Positions 35,063 through 44,689 of a stretch of DNA of 64,000 nucleotides are shown in pieces (position 1 is the first letter of the stretch; each line of letters opens with the position of its first letter). The position numbers and the translations under genes were made by a program. The stretch covers positions 248,001 through 312,000 of the forward strand of contig NZ_QTXL01000003.1 of the NCBI RefSeq assembly GCF_003461625.1, read 5' to 3'. This stretch comes from Clostridium sp. AF15-31 (lineage in GTDB: Bacteria; Bacillota; Clostridia; Lachnospirales; Lachnospiraceae). Below the pieces are notes generated by a model, which was not told the origin of the DNA, ran no database searches, and saw only the letters and a list, made by a program, of their open reading frames with translations.

Positions 35063-36157
35063 ATGAATGCATTTAAAATTGGTTTTATCGGTCTTGGTCT
35101 GATCGGTGGATCGGTGGCAAAATCTATTCACCGTATTTTCCCAAACTATACGATCATCGGCTATGATGTCAACACCGCGACCTTAAAAGAAGCGCAGGAG
35201 GATGGCACCTTAGGTCATTATACAACAAATATCAGTGACATCGCAGACTGTGATTATATCTTTCTGTGTGCGCCGGTTCATTATAATATAGAATATCTGA
35301 AAACTTTAAAACCACTGATCTCTGATTCCTGTATCCTATCTGATGTCGGCAGTGTCAAATCCGATATCTACGATGCTGTAAAGGAACTGGGACTTGGTTC
35401 TCATTTCATCGGTGGTCATCCAATGGTCGGATCGGAACGATCCGGCTACGATGCAGCAACCGACCGTCTGATTGAGAATGCTTATTATTTCATTACTCCA
35501 TCTCCGGATGCTCCGTCAGACCGCGTGGAGGAATTTATGACATTTATCGGCGATCTGGGTGCTATCCCGATCCGGTATTCCCCGGATGAACACGATAAGA
35601 TCACTTCCTATATCAGCCATGTACCGCATGTGATCGCAGCGTCTCTGGTCAATCTGGTACGACATGCCGATTCTCCGGACGGAATCTTTAAATCTCTGGC
35701 AGCCGGAGGTTTTAAAGATATCACACGAATCGCATCCTCAAATCCGGTGGTTTGGGAGCACATTCTCCTCAGCAATCCGAAGAACATCGTGAATGGATTG
35801 AAGGAATATATTGAGCTTCTAAATAAAATGATTTATGATATTGAAAGAAATGACGCAAAGGACATCAATGCTTTCTTTGAGTCATCCAGAGAATACCGGG
35901 ATTCCATCCCGAACAATACAAGCGGTGTTATCCGTATGCAATATGAACTCTTTGTCGATATCCCGGATGAACCGGGTGCTCTGGCAAAGGTTACGGTACT
36001 GCTTGCTGATGCAGGCATCAATCTGAAGAACTTCGGAATCTCCCATAATCGTGAAGACGAGGAAGGCGTTCTACGTTTATCCTTCTACGATACGGATGCA
36101 TGCCGGAAAGCATTTGAACTTCTTGCCGATGCCGGATACCGCTTATATAACAGATAA
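35063..36157 (+). CDS. tyrA: Prephenate dehydrogenase with ACT domain
   Basis: TyrA oxidises prephenate to hydroxyphenylpyruvate for tyrosine. The 364-residue protein has the NAD motif GFIGLGLIGGS at 6-16, the catalytic region FIGGHPMVGSERSG near 110-125 and HVPHVIAASL. The last 75 residues are an ACT domain (VDIPDEPGALAKVTVLLADAG), the usual site of tyrosine feedback. It starts after AAAGGAG and is followed by aroA 51 bases later on the same strand. Confidence 0.93.
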   Translation: MNAFKIGFIGLGLIGGSVAKSIHRIFPNYTIIGYDVNTATLKEAQEDGTLGHYTTNISDIADCDYIFLCAPVHYNIEYLKTLKPLISDSCILSDVGSVKSDIYDAVKELGLGSHFIGGHPMVGSERSGYDAATDRLIENAYYFITPSPDAPSDRVEEFMTFIGDLGAIPIRYSPDEHDKITSYISHVPHVIAASLVNLVRHADSPDGIFKSLAAGGFKDITRIASSNPVVWEHILLSNPKNIVNGLKEYIELLNKMIYDIERNDAKDINAFFESSREYRDSIPNNTSGVIRMQYELFVDIPDEPGALAKVTVLLADAGINLKNFGISHNREDEEGVLRLSFYDTDACRKAFELLADAGYRLYNR

Positions 36158-36208
36158 GACAACATAAAAAGGAAATGGACGATATCGCGTCCAGACAGGT
36201 AATACATT

Positions 36209-37480
36209 ATGATATTTTCCAGAAGAACAGGATTAAAAGGGGTCCTTACGATCCCCGGAGATAAATCCATCTCCCACCGTTCGATCATGCTTGGATCACT
36301 GGCAGATGGTATAACTGAAGTACATGGATTCTTAAACGGTGCAGACTGCATTTCTTCTATGAACTGCTTCCGCGAAATGGGTGTAACGATCGACCACAAT
36401 GGGGATACCGTTATCATTCACGGTAAAGGGCTTCATGGTTTGCAGGCTCCGAAAGAAACGCTCGATGTTGGCAACAGCGGAACAACTACCAGACTGATGT
36501 CCGGAATTCTTGCGGCACAGAATTTCAAGAGCCGCGTGATCGGTGATGCATCGATCTGCCGCCGTCCGATGAAACGGATCATGACCCCGCTTTCTCTGAT
36601 GGGTGCTGATATCGTGAGCGAAAACGGAAACGACTGTGCGCCGCTTCTGATCACCGGAAAGCCATTACACGGCATCCACTATAATTCACCGGTTGCTTCG
36701 GCACAAGTCAAATCTTGTATTCTTCTTGCCGGTCTGTATGCCGACGGCGAAACCAGTGTAACCGAACCATATGTATCCAGAAATCATACGGAGCTGATGT
36801 TTGATGCTTTCGGTGTCGATATCAAGACCTCCGGCACAACCGCAACTGTAAAACCTGCGGATAAATTATACGGTCAGAAGATCATGATCCCGGGAGACAT
36901 CTCCTCGGCGGCTTACTTTATCGCAGCCGGACTTATCACACCGGATTCCTGTATCACGATCAAGAATGTGGGTATCAACAATACCCGTGATGGAATATTA
37001 GAAGTTGTAAAAATGATGGGCGGTACGATCACCTACGACCGACTGGATCAGCCGGGCGAACCTGCTGCAGACATCACAGTACAGACCTCAGATTTAAAAG
37101 GCTGTGTGATCGAAGGCTCCCTGATTCCGAAGCTGATCGACGAGATTCCGATCATCGCCATCATGGCATGCTTTGCAAAGGGACAAACCGTTATCAAAGA
37201 TGCACAGGAACTGAAGGTGAAAGAATCAAACCGGATCGATGTTATGGTGAAGAACCTTTCCGCTATGGGCGCAGATATTAACGCTACCGATGATGGCATG
37301 ATCATCCATGGCGGCAAGCCGCTTCACGGTGCTGTCATCGACAGCCACCTCGACCACCGCATCGCCATGAGCTTTGCCATTGCCGGACTTAACGCCGACG
37401 GCGACACAGAGATTCTTGGCAGCGACTGCGTAAACATCTCCTACCCGACCTTCTATCAGGATCTCGCCGGGCTGAGGTAG
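36209..37480 (+). CDS. aroA: 3-phosphoshikimate 1-carboxyvinyltransferase (EPSP synthase)
   Basis: AroA joins PEP to shikimate-3-phosphate, the sixth step of chorismate synthesis. The 423-residue protein shows GDKSISHR, GNSGTTTRLMSG, VPGDISSAAY-like IPGDISSAAYF, DEIPIIA, VKESNRI and DHRIAMS. The ribosome site is weak (ACAGG). It is co-transcribed with tyrA. Its stop is ten bases before a giant hairpin that probably ends the transcript. Confidence 0.95.
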   Translation: MIFSRRTGLKGVLTIPGDKSISHRSIMLGSLADGITEVHGFLNGADCISSMNCFREMGVTIDHNGDTVIIHGKGLHGLQAPKETLDVGNSGTTTRLMSGILAAQNFKSRVIGDASICRRPMKRIMTPLSLMGADIVSENGNDCAPLLITGKPLHGIHYNSPVASAQVKSCILLAGLYADGETSVTEPYVSRNHTELMFDAFGVDIKTSGTTATVKPADKLYGQKIMIPGDISSAAYFIAAGLITPDSCITIKNVGINNTRDGILEVVKMMGGTITYDRLDQPGEPAADITVQTSDLKGCVIEGSLIPKLIDEIPIIAIMACFAKGQTVIKDAQELKVKESNRIDVMVKNLSAMGADINATDDGMIIHGGKPLHGAVIDSHLDHRIAMSFAIAGLNADGDTEILGSDCVNISYPTFYQDLAGLR

Positions 37481-37489
37481 TATCCCACC

Positions 37490-37774
37490 CGGACGCTGGA
37501 ATGAGTGAATCAACACTTCTGATAGGGAATTACAAATAAATCCTGCTGCCCGGCTATGTAAAAAGACAAGCATGTTTTCTATTCGGTTCGCACATTTATT
37601 AGTCAGCAGTCGCCCAAACTCACCCTTACGGGCTCAAACATGGGCTTGGTGCTGACAATTCGTGCAAACCTCATAACGAAAACTTCGCTTACGTCTTTTG
37701 TACATAGCCGGGCAGCAGGATTTTTAATGTAATTCCCTTATATAATATCTCGATATAACTCATCCCAGCGTCCG
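37490..37774. repeat. Giant nested hairpin A (after aroA)
   Basis: A 285-bp unit that can fold on itself. The outer arms (37490-37570 and 37684-37774) pair through CGGACGCTGG/CCAGCGTCCG at the base, GGGAATTAC/GTAATTCCC and a 20-bp run around CTGCTGCCCGGCTATGTA. The arms enclose a 109-bp core at 37575-37683. It starts ten bases after aroA. The core recurs inverted in hairpin B, while the arms do not match those of B in sequence. Confidence 0.88.
37575..37683 (+). repeat. 109-bp core repeat, copy A
   Basis: This core begins TTTTCTATTCGGTTCGCAC and ends GTGCAAACCTCATAACGAAAA. Inner pairs are GTTCGCAC/GTGCAAAC, GTCAGCA/TGCTGAC and the tip CCC-ttac-GGG. Copy B at 37903-38011 on the other strand has the same length with about 12 mismatches (89% identity). 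Confidence 0.9.
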
Positions 37775-37793
37775 AGCTTTTCAAAGCAATGAG

Positions 37794-38121
37794 GAAAAAG
37801 GCTCCGCCACATAAAATAGATTTTCTGCTTTGATGCCGATTTCACTAACATCTATATTATAAATAAACGACAATACCAGTGGTAATAGAAGATGTTCGTG
37901 TAATTTTCGTCATGAGGTTTGCACTAGCTGTCAGCACCAAGCCCTTGTCTGAACCCGTAAGGGTGAGTTTGGGCGACTGCTGACAAATCAGCGTGCGAAC
38001 CGAATAGAAAATGAAACGAATCTTGCTATACCACTGGTATTGTCATTTATTTATATCAAGATCCTGAAAACCGGCATCAAAGCATATTTCCATAAAATAT
38101 ACGGCGGAGTCTTTGTCCTAC
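37794..38121. repeat. Giant nested hairpin B (after queA)
   Basis: A 328-bp unit that begins at the queA stop. Outer arms (37794-37902 and 38012-38121) pair via GGCTCCGCC/GGCGGAGTC at the base, TGCTTTGATGCCG/CGGCATCAAAGCA, and ACAATACCAGTGGTA/TACCACTGGTATTGT. On the minus strand the base GGCGGAGCC is followed by TTTTTCC, so the whole unit looks like one oversized intrinsic terminator for queA. The loop holds core copy B. Confidence 0.88.
37903..38011 (-). repeat. 109-bp core repeat, copy B
   Basis: Inverted second copy of the 109-bp core, 219 bases from copy A. It preserves GTTCGCAC, the GTCAGCA/TGCTGAC pair and the CCC-ttac-GGG tip. Several of the changes fall in loops between the paired segments. 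Confidence 0.9.
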
Positions 38122-39143
38122 AGAATCAACATAGCATCGCCGAAGGAGAAGAAACGATAGCGTTCTTCCACGGCTACCTTGTAGGCTTCGAGAATCTTCT
38201 CGCGGCTGTAAAGAGCTGATACCAACATCAGCAACGTGGATTCCGGCAGATGGAAGTTCGTAATCAGTCCATCAATGGCTTTGAACTTATAACCCGGATA
38301 GATGAAGATATCTGTCCAACCGCTACAAGCCCGAAGCATACCGTTCTCATCAGCTACTGTTTCCAATGTTCTCGTACTGGTCGTTCCGACTGCAATGATT
38401 CGACCGCCATTTTTCTTTGTTTCATTGATCGTCTCTGCTGCTTTCTCATCGATCACATAGAATTCCGAATGCATATGATGATCCAGAATGTTGTCCTCTT
38501 TTACCGGACGGAATGTTCCAAGTCCGACATGAAGCGTTACATGTGCGATCTTGATGCCTTTTGCCTTGATCTCCTCTAAAAGCTCCTTTGTAAAATGAAG
38601 TCCGGCTGTTGGCGCTGCAGCAGAACCTTCATGCTCTGCATAGACAGTCTGATAACGGTTCTTGTCTTCCAATTTATGTGTGATATATGGTGGGAGTGGC
38701 ATTTGTCCGAGTTCATCTAAGATCTCCTCAAAGATTCCCTCGTATTCAAAACGAACAATACGATTTCCCTCTTCCACGATATCGATAACTTCACCAACCA
38801 GTTTGCCGCCACCAAAGATAATCCTTGCACCGACTCTGGCTTTCTTTCCCGGTTTTACAAGCGTCTCCCAGGTACAGTCATCCAGACGCTTCAATAACAG
38901 CACCTCGATAGCCGCTCCGGTTCCTTCTTTCTCACCGATCAGTCTGGCAGGAATAACCTTTGTATCATTAATAACCAGACAGTCGCCCTCTTTCAGATAT
39001 GATATTACATCATAAAAATGTTTATGTTCAATGGTTTCTTCTGCTCTGTTCAAAACCATTAATCTCGAATTATCACGCTTTAAGAGTGGGTCCTGTGCGA
39101 TCAACTCCTGAGGCAGATCATAGTAAAAATCTGATAACTGCAT
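38118..39143 (-). CDS. queA: tRNA preQ1(34) S-adenosylmethionine ribosyltransferase-isomerase
   Basis: QueA builds epoxyqueuosine on tRNA from S-adenosylmethionine. The 341-residue protein has [13 protein letters not shown] at the start, then [42 protein letters not shown] [15 protein letters not shown], and [23 protein letters not shown] supports the start at 39143. No other queuosine gene is adjacent. The stop lies inside the base of giant hairpin B. Confidence 0.94.
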   Translation of the reverse strand: MQLSDFYYDLPQELIAQDPLLKRDNSRLMVLNRAEETIEHKHFYDVISYLKEGDCLVINDTKVIPARLIGEKEGTGAAIEVLLLKRLDDCTWETLVKPGKKARVGARIIFGGGKLVGEVIDIVEEGNRIVRFEYEGIFEEILDELGQMPLPPYITHKLEDKNRYQTVYAEHEGSAAAPTAGLHFTKELLEEIKAKGIKIAHVTLHVGLGTFRPVKEDNILDHHMHSEFYVIDEKAAETINETKKNGGRIIAVGTTSTRTLETVADENGMLRACSGWTDIFIYPGYKFKAIDGLITNFHLPESTLLMLVSALYSREKILEAYKVAVEERYRFFSFGDAMLIL

Positions 39144-39319
39144 TTTCTTATCCTCCTTAAAACTCAACTATGATAATGCCACGTTTTATGTCTAAATGCA
39201 AGGAAGAAAAACAAAGAATAAAGCAGGTAACAGATAACAAAACAAATGCCAGATACAAATAAACAAATTTTATCTGTACCTGACACCCTTTTTCATAAGC
39301 TTCAACTTTTGTTCTACCG

Positions 39320-39514
39320 TCATTGTCTGTGACAATAGCGTTCCCCCTCGATCAGTGAAGCGACCGTTTCTGCATCCATGCCTTTAAATTCGTCTACTAC
39401 TCTTATCAGTATATGCGCCAGCATGATCTTCTGTCCAAGCAGCCGTTTGGCACTGGCATCATACTGTGCTTTCTGGTAGGTAGCATCGACGGCAAACACC
39501 ACTTCATTATCCAT
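39320..39514 (-). pseudogene. N-terminal remnant of a PD-(D/E)XK nuclease-type transposase
   Basis: A 64-residue frame contains AQYDASAKRLLGQKIMLAHILIRVVDEFKGM and SLIEGE, which is how the Rpn/PD-(D/E)XK nuclease-family transposase-like proteins of Lachnospiraceae begin, from memory. After ERYCHRQ the frame stops and nothing homologous continues. Its start overlaps the end of the LRR gene upstream, with no ribosome site. It therefore looks like a fragment left after deletion. Confidence 0.6.
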
Positions 39515-40016
39515 GATCTGTCTTCTTTCCTGACAGAACAGGATAAACGACCTTCTCTATGTGGTTATTTTTTTTATCCTCGGTCTGGTCACCATCCGTA
39601 TCATCTGTCTGATCACTGTCCGTTTCACCGGTCTGATTCCTATCTGCATCCTCTGTCTGACTATCAACCGGTCCAACTTCATATACCATGCAAAACAAAT
39701 TGTCGCCTAATTCCGTTACTGTATATTCATCATCCACCTTTGACGGAATCGTAAGGATATTCTGCGAATCCACTTCTGTAACAGACAACTTTGTTTTATC
39801 CACTTTCGTAAGGGCTACGGTCTTTTTCTCCGCATCCAGGATTTTATATGTATAACAGCCATCTGCTGTTATATATTCCTGCTCCGTTGTATCTTCCGTC
39901 TCTGCACAGACCTTCGTCACAGATCCCATACCACTGACAAAGCCTGCTCCGGACTGCCCTGCTGCCACGACCAAAGCCATAGCTACCGCCATCATTCGTA
40001 ACCTTCTTTTTCCCAT
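39507..40016 (-). CDS. Truncated secreted LRR (BspA-like) protein
   Basis: A 169-residue secreted protein. Residues 1-40 form a signal peptide (MMAVAMALVVAAG, cleavage after VCAETE region). Then YKILDAEKKTVALTKV and LTIPSKVDDEYTVTELGDNLF match the first units of a BspA/LRR_5 domain. An Asp/Gln/Thr repeat (TGETDSDQTDDTDGDQTED) follows, and the frame stops at KKTDHG just where the nuclease remnant starts. Intact relatives have many more LRRs, so this is probably a truncated gene. AAGGAGA precedes the start. Confidence 0.6.
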   Translation of the reverse strand: MGKRRLRMMAVAMALVVAAGQSGAGFVSGMGSVTKVCAETEDTTEQEYITADGCYTYKILDAEKKTVALTKVDKTKLSVTEVDSQNILTIPSKVDDEYTVTELGDNLFCMVYEVGPVDSQTEDADRNQTGETDSDQTDDTDGDQTEDKKNNHIEKVVYPVLSGKKTDHG

Positions 40017-40072
40017 CTTCTCTCCTTGTTCTCCCTGTAACAAAAAATATCTGACTGTCTAATATAACAAAC

Positions 40073-40103
40073 CGGAGAATACTTGTATAACAAATATTCT
40101 CCG
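40073..40103 (-). terminator. Hairpin after pheT
   Basis: CGGAGAATA (40073-40081) pairs perfectly with TATTCTCCG (40095-40103), loop 13 bases, 34 bases after the pheT stop. The following minus-strand bases are GTTTGTTATATT, a weak T-tract. Confidence 0.65.
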
Positions 40104-40136
40104 ATTCATAATACCAGAATTATTCCAACCTGTAAA

Positions 40137-42566
40137 TTAGGCTCTGAGTTCGATGCCCAGCTTTCCTAATTCTTTTACGAGCTTCTCAATAATCTTATCG
40201 ACTTCTCCGGCCTCTAAGGTTCTGTCTTTTGCACGGAAAGTCATCGTGTAAGCAACAGACTTCTTACCGGCTGCGATCTGCTCGCCTTCATATACATCAA
40301 AGAGCTTATAGCTTTCAAGCAACTTGCCGCCACACTTCTTGATCAGTTCTTCTACCTGACCGACAAAGATGCTCTTGTCCATAACCATACTTAAGTCTCT
40401 GGTACTTCCGGGGAACTTTGCGATGCCTTCATACTTGATATCGAAGGATGACAGTGCTACGACATTTGGCATATCGAGAACTGCTACATATATCTCACCC
40501 TTTAAGTTATAGTTATCGCATGCTTCCGGATGAAGCTGACCAAGATAACCAACAACAGTATCGTCCTTTACGATATTTGCCTGACGGCCCGGATGTAAGA
40601 ATGGATGCTCTGTTGTAGGAACATAGGTACAGATATTCTTCATACCAAGGTTATCAAATAACTCCTCGATCACACCCTTTAAGTTGAAGAAATCACCCTC
40701 GCCGTACATACCGATCGTGAGCTTCATACGTTCTTCCGGAAGCTCTGTCAGTGGGAGCTGCTTTGGAAGATATACATTTCCGAATTCATACAGACGTGCA
40801 ACCTTATTCTTACGATTGAAGTTCGTTGCAAGAGAAGTCAGCATACCGTTTAAGGATACCGTTCTCATGATACTGAAATCCTCACCCAGCGGATTTGCGA
40901 TCGTAATCGCCTTTCTATAAATGGAATCAGCAGGAAGCAGTAATTTGTCAAATACCTTCGGGCTTTCAAATGAATAGCACATACCACCGGAGAATCCGTT
41001 TCCTTCCAAAATGTTTCTTGCAATGTCATAGATTCTATGGCTGTATGGCTTCTTACCTACGGTAGCTTCACCCTTTGGAAGTGACATCGGAATCTTATCA
41101 TATCCATAGAAACGGGCAACTTCTTCTGCCAGATCTGCCATACAGTTTAAATCCTGACGGAAGGTTGGAACAGTAAGTGTCTTTGCTGCTTCATCATATG
41201 TTAATTCCAGCTTATCAAATATATCAAGCATGGTCTTTTCATCAATATCGGTACCAAGAAGCTTGTTGATCTTTTCAGGCTCAAACGGAAGCACCTTAGG
41301 CTGTACAGGATCCGGATATACATCAACCATACCGCCAACAACTTCACCTGCACCCATTTCTTCGATCAGCTGGCATGCACGGTTGATTGCTTCTTCTGCA
41401 AGATTTGGATCAAGTCCCTTTGTAAACTTGAATGCAGCATCTGTTGCAAGTCCGAGTCTTCTGGATGACAGACGGATATTGGTTCCATCGAAACAGGCTG
41501 CTTCAAATAATAAGGTCTGGATATCATCCGTTACCATGGAGTTCTCACCACCCATGATACCTGCGATACCAACTTCTTTTTCTCCGTCACAGATCATCAG
41601 AACATCCTTATCCAGCTTTCTTTCCTGACCATCAAGCGTCACAAATGTATCGCCATCCTTTGCGCGTCTGACAACGATCTTATTTCCTGCAATTGTGGAC
41701 AGATCATACGCATGCATTGGTTGTCCATATTCTTCCATTACATAGTTTGTGATATCAACCAGATTGTTGATCGAACGGATTCCCTGTGAAGCAAGTCTCT
41801 CTCTCATCCATTTTGGTGATGGACCAATCTTTAAGTTCTTTACAACTCTTGCGCAGTAACGCTTACACAGATCTGTGTCCTGAACTTCTACAGATACATA
41901 GTTATTTACATCTTCATCATTTCCTGTTTTCTTGATCACCGGTGGGTAAAATGGCTTGTCAAATGTAACAGCAGCCTCTCTTGCCATACCGATCATGGAA
42001 AAGCAATCTACACGGTTTGATGTGATCTCATATTCTACAACAACATCATCCAGTCCCAGTGCCTTTACCGCATCATCACCCGGCTTTACATCTGCTTCCG
42101 CAGGGAATACATAGACACCGTTTTCCGGTGCTTCCGGATACAGCTCTCTGGATGATCCAAGCTCCTCAATCGCACACATCATACCATAAGATGGCACGCC
42201 ACGAAGTTTTCCCTTCTTGATCTTGATTCCATCAGCAGGAAGCTCTCCGCCATCGTGTCCGCCTGCTACTTTACCGCCGTCAAGTACGGTAGGAACCAGA
42301 TCTCCTTCTTTTACATTTGGTGCTCCGGTTACGATCTGAAGCAGCTCATCTGCTCCGATATCAACCTGACATACAACCAGCTTGTCAGCATCCGGGTGCT
42401 TTTCTATCTTAACGATCTTACCAACTACGATCTTTTCAAGATTCTTGTCTTTCTTCTCAAAACCTTCTACATGTGAACCGGAAAGTGTCATTGCATCGAC
42501 AAATTCCTGTGCCTCTACGTCAAGATCAGGCACATATACTTTTATCCATGAAAGTGGTGTATTCAT
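40137..42566 (-). CDS. pheT: Phenylalanine-tRNA ligase beta subunit
   Basis: PheT forms the alpha2-beta2 enzyme with PheS. The 809-residue protein has the N-terminal tRNA-binding OB domain (VVGKIVKIEKHPDADKLVVCQVDIG, residues about 45-70), the B3/B4 editing and B5 domains (YGYDKIPMSLP), and the C-terminal anticodon-binding domain with FRAKDRTLEAGEVDKI. AAAGGAG precedes the start, 24 bases after pheS. The pair is controlled by a T-box leader. Confidence 0.96.
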   Translation of the reverse strand: MNTPLSWIKVYVPDLDVEAQEFVDAMTLSGSHVEGFEKKDKNLEKIVVGKIVKIEKHPDADKLVVCQVDIGADELLQIVTGAPNVKEGDLVPTVLDGGKVAGGHDGGELPADGIKIKKGKLRGVPSYGMMCAIEELGSSRELYPEAPENGVYVFPAEADVKPGDDAVKALGLDDVVVEYEITSNRVDCFSMIGMAREAAVTFDKPFYPPVIKKTGNDEDVNNYVSVEVQDTDLCKRYCARVVKNLKIGPSPKWMRERLASQGIRSINNLVDITNYVMEEYGQPMHAYDLSTIAGNKIVVRRAKDGDTFVTLDGQERKLDKDVLMICDGEKEVGIAGIMGGENSMVTDDIQTLLFEAACFDGTNIRLSSRRLGLATDAAFKFTKGLDPNLAEEAINRACQLIEEMGAGEVVGGMVDVYPDPVQPKVLPFEPEKINKLLGTDIDEKTMLDIFDKLELTYDEAAKTLTVPTFRQDLNCMADLAEEVARFYGYDKIPMSLPKGEATVGKKPYSHRIYDIARNILEGNGFSGGMCYSFESPKVFDKLLLPADSIYRKAITIANPLGEDFSIMRTVSLNGMLTSLATNFNRKNKVARLYEFGNVYLPKQLPLTELPEERMKLTIGMYGEGDFFNLKGVIEELFDNLGMKNICTYVPTTEHPFLHPGRQANIVKDDTVVGYLGQLHPEACDNYNLKGEIYVAVLDMPNVVALSSFDIKYEGIAKFPGSTRDLSMVMDKSIFVGQVEELIKKCGGKLLESYKLFDVYEGEQIAAGKKSVAYTMTFRAKDRTLEAGEVDKIIEKLVKELGKLGIELRA

Positions 42567-42590
42567 TTTTCTATCTCCTTTTCCTGTTTT

Positions 42591-43610
42591 TTAGAACTGC
42601 TGTAAGAAACGTACATCGTTTTCGTAAAGAAGACGCATATCATCGATTTCGTATTTTAACAGTGCTACACGCTCCAGACCGATACCAAATGCAAATCCTG
42701 AATATTCCTCCGGATCAATGCCACAGTCATGAAGTACCTTCGGATGAACCATACCACAGCCAAGAATCTCGATCCAGCCGCTGCCCTTACATACACGACA
42801 GCCCTTGCCGCCACATTTGAAACAGGTTACATCCATCTCTGCTGATGGCTCTGTGAATGGGAAATGATGTGGACGGAACTTAACCTTTGTGTTCTCACCA
42901 AAGAATTCCTTTGCCCACTGCTGTAAAGTTCCCTTTAAGTCAGCCATCGTAATGTTCTTATCAATAACCAGACCTTCTACCTGATGGAAGGATGGTGAAT
43001 GTGTTGCATCTACTTCATCAGCTCTGAATACTCGTCCCGGTGAAAGAATACGGATCGGAAGGTGACCCTTCTCCATGATTCTTGCCTGTACCGGAGATGT
43101 CTGTGTACGGAGCAGGATATCCTTTGTAATATAGAAGGTATCCTGTTCATCCTTTGCAGGATGATTTGCAGGGATATTTAATAATTCGAAATTATATTTA
43201 TCATATTCAACTTCAGGTCCTTCTACGATCTCATAGCCCATACCGATGAAGACACGTTCCAGATCTTCAAGAGCGATCTGATTCGGATGTCTGTGTCCAT
43301 CGATCTTCTTGATTCCCGGAAGGGTAACGTCGATCGTTTCGCGCTTCATCTTCTCTGCACGAAGTGACTGATTGATCTTCTTTGATTTTTCCTCTAAGGC
43401 TATCTCGATCGCCTGTCTTGCTTCATTTACCATCTGTCCAACCTTTGGTCGATCTTCAGGTGCTACATCTTTCATACCCTTTAATACCTGGGTCAGTTCA
43501 CCTTTCTTTCCGAGTACAGAAACTTTTACATCATTTAAGGATGTCAGTACATCTGCTTCATTGATCTTGGCAAGTGCTGCTGCTTTGATTGCCTCTAATC
43601 TGTCTTTCAT
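42591..43610 (-). CDS. pheS: Phenylalanine-tRNA ligase alpha subunit
   Basis: PheS carries the catalytic site. The 339-residue protein has a helical tRNA-binding N-terminus, then the class II motifs: GRVFRADEVDATHSPSFHQVEG (motif 2 region), ITMADLKGTL and the end GFAFGIGLERVALLKYEIDDMR (motif 3). AAGGAGA precedes the start. It follows the T-box terminator by about 100 bases. Confidence 0.96.
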   Translation of the reverse strand: MKDRLEAIKAAALAKINEADVLTSLNDVKVSVLGKKGELTQVLKGMKDVAPEDRPKVGQMVNEARQAIEIALEEKSKKINQSLRAEKMKRETIDVTLPGIKKIDGHRHPNQIALEDLERVFIGMGYEIVEGPEVEYDKYNFELLNIPANHPAKDEQDTFYITKDILLRTQTSPVQARIMEKGHLPIRILSPGRVFRADEVDATHSPSFHQVEGLVIDKNITMADLKGTLQQWAKEFFGENTKVKFRPHHFPFTEPSAEMDVTCFKCGGKGCRVCKGSGWIEILGCGMVHPKVLHDCGIDPEEYSGFAFGIGLERVALLKYEIDDMRLLYENDVRFLQQF

Positions 43611-43711
43611 CTTTCATTCTCCTTATTTATATTTTCTCAATATTTGTGAATAAACATGCGGAATACTCCTGCTTGGGATACACCCTCCTGCCTCCCGGCC
43701 CGATGATGTAC

Positions 43712-44009
43712 ACAAAAAAAGCCCCAGTCCACAAAGGGACGGAGCAACCGCGATACCACCCTGATTCTGACATCCGGTCTTCCCGACGCTGTCAGCACTC
43801 ATTCTATGTTATAACGGTCATAACCCGTTATCTCCTACGCTTCCGTTTAAAGAATTCTCAGAGATAAAACTCGGATGTGAAATTAAATGAAATATGGTGC
43901 TCGATCAGGCTTCCAGCCGATGACCCGATCTCTCTGTCAGACATATCCCATCTTTTGCATCTTCAACGTCTTCTCTTCCATCCGCTTATAGTCAAGATGG
44001 TTAAAACTA
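43712..44009 (-). promoter_or_regulatory. T-box riboswitch upstream of pheST
   Basis: The leader contains the T-box sequence AGGGTGGTATCGCGG (minus strand of about 43752-43766), followed by a terminator stem with GTCC-ctttgt-GGAC and GGGGC then a T-run ending near 43712. Stem I lies upstream; GAA on the plus strand at 43889-43891 would make UUC, the Phe codon, in the specifier loop (a tentative choice). Uncharged tRNA-Phe should bind and let transcription run into pheST. Confidence 0.92.
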
Positions 44010-44015
44010 TACTTA

Positions 44016-44043
44016 AATATAGCACATTTTTAATATGTGTCAA
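44016..44043 (-). promoter_or_regulatory. Promoter of the pheST T-box transcript
   Basis: On the minus strand -35 TTGACA (44038-44043), 16 bases, -10 TATATT (44016-44021). The -35 covers the stop codon of the pilin-like gene. Confidence 0.7.
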
Positions 44044-44591
44044 TAACTTTCTGCAATCACCCATTCGCCTTTCGATGCAGAATAAACGATCTTCGCTTTT
44101 AATTCTCCACGATTATCGGAAAGCAGGATCTGTGAACTTGCTCCTGTTGCCGGATCAGATGCAACTACCTTGCCATTTTCGGATAATGCGATCTGAAGTG
44201 GTGTATCTCCATTCATATATAAGGTGACACTTCCCATTCCCATCGAACGGAACATCTCGGAAAAATACTTTGCCTTATCGGCGGCACTGGCCATATCTGC
44301 ATATCCGGAACCATTTGCACAGATCAGTGTACCATTACCGGAACCATCCTCTGTAGAACCTTTATAGGTCACGGCACGGATCGCATAGCCATCTTCTTCC
44401 GCATCCACAACCATATTTACAACGGATTTCTCAATCTCTGATGCCGTATCAAGATATACCTGCAGTCTGGATTTTTTTACATATTTGATAAGTGCCGGTG
44501 CGAGTACACCTGCAAGAATTGCCATGATCGCGATCACAATGATCAGCTCTACAAGTGAAAAACCTGAATTCTTCCATGTTCTTCTTTTCAT
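44040..44591 (-). CDS. Type IV pilin-like protein
   Basis: A 183-residue prepilin. The leader MKRRTWKNSG is followed by FSLVELIIVIAIMAILAG: cleavage after G9 leaves F at +1 and E at +5, as for type IV pilins and pseudopilins. The remaining 150 residues are the globular head. GGAGG precedes the chosen ATG; an upstream frame is not used. No pilus assembly genes or prepilin peptidase are nearby, so it is an orphan. It could serve DNA uptake with ComEA/ComEC or secretion. Confidence 0.85.
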   Translation of the reverse strand: MKRRTWKNSGFSLVELIIVIAIMAILAGVLAPALIKYVKKSRLQVYLDTASEIEKSVVNMVVDAEEDGYAIRAVTYKGSTEDGSGNGTLICANGSGYADMASAADKAKYFSEMFRSMGMGSVTLYMNGDTPLQIALSENGKVVASDPATGASSQILLSDNRGELKAKIVYSASKGEWVIAESY

Positions 44592-44689
44592 ATTAAACTT
44601 TCCTCCATTTATTGAACGATTTCCCCTCGTCTCATATACGCTTAGTATATTTCTCTCCTGTCGTTTTTTCAACTATTTTTTATAAAATT

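Noticed and set aside
37481..38117. Insertion sequence with transposase between aroA and queA
   Set aside because: Terminal inverted copies are present, but no open frame of useful length lies between them.
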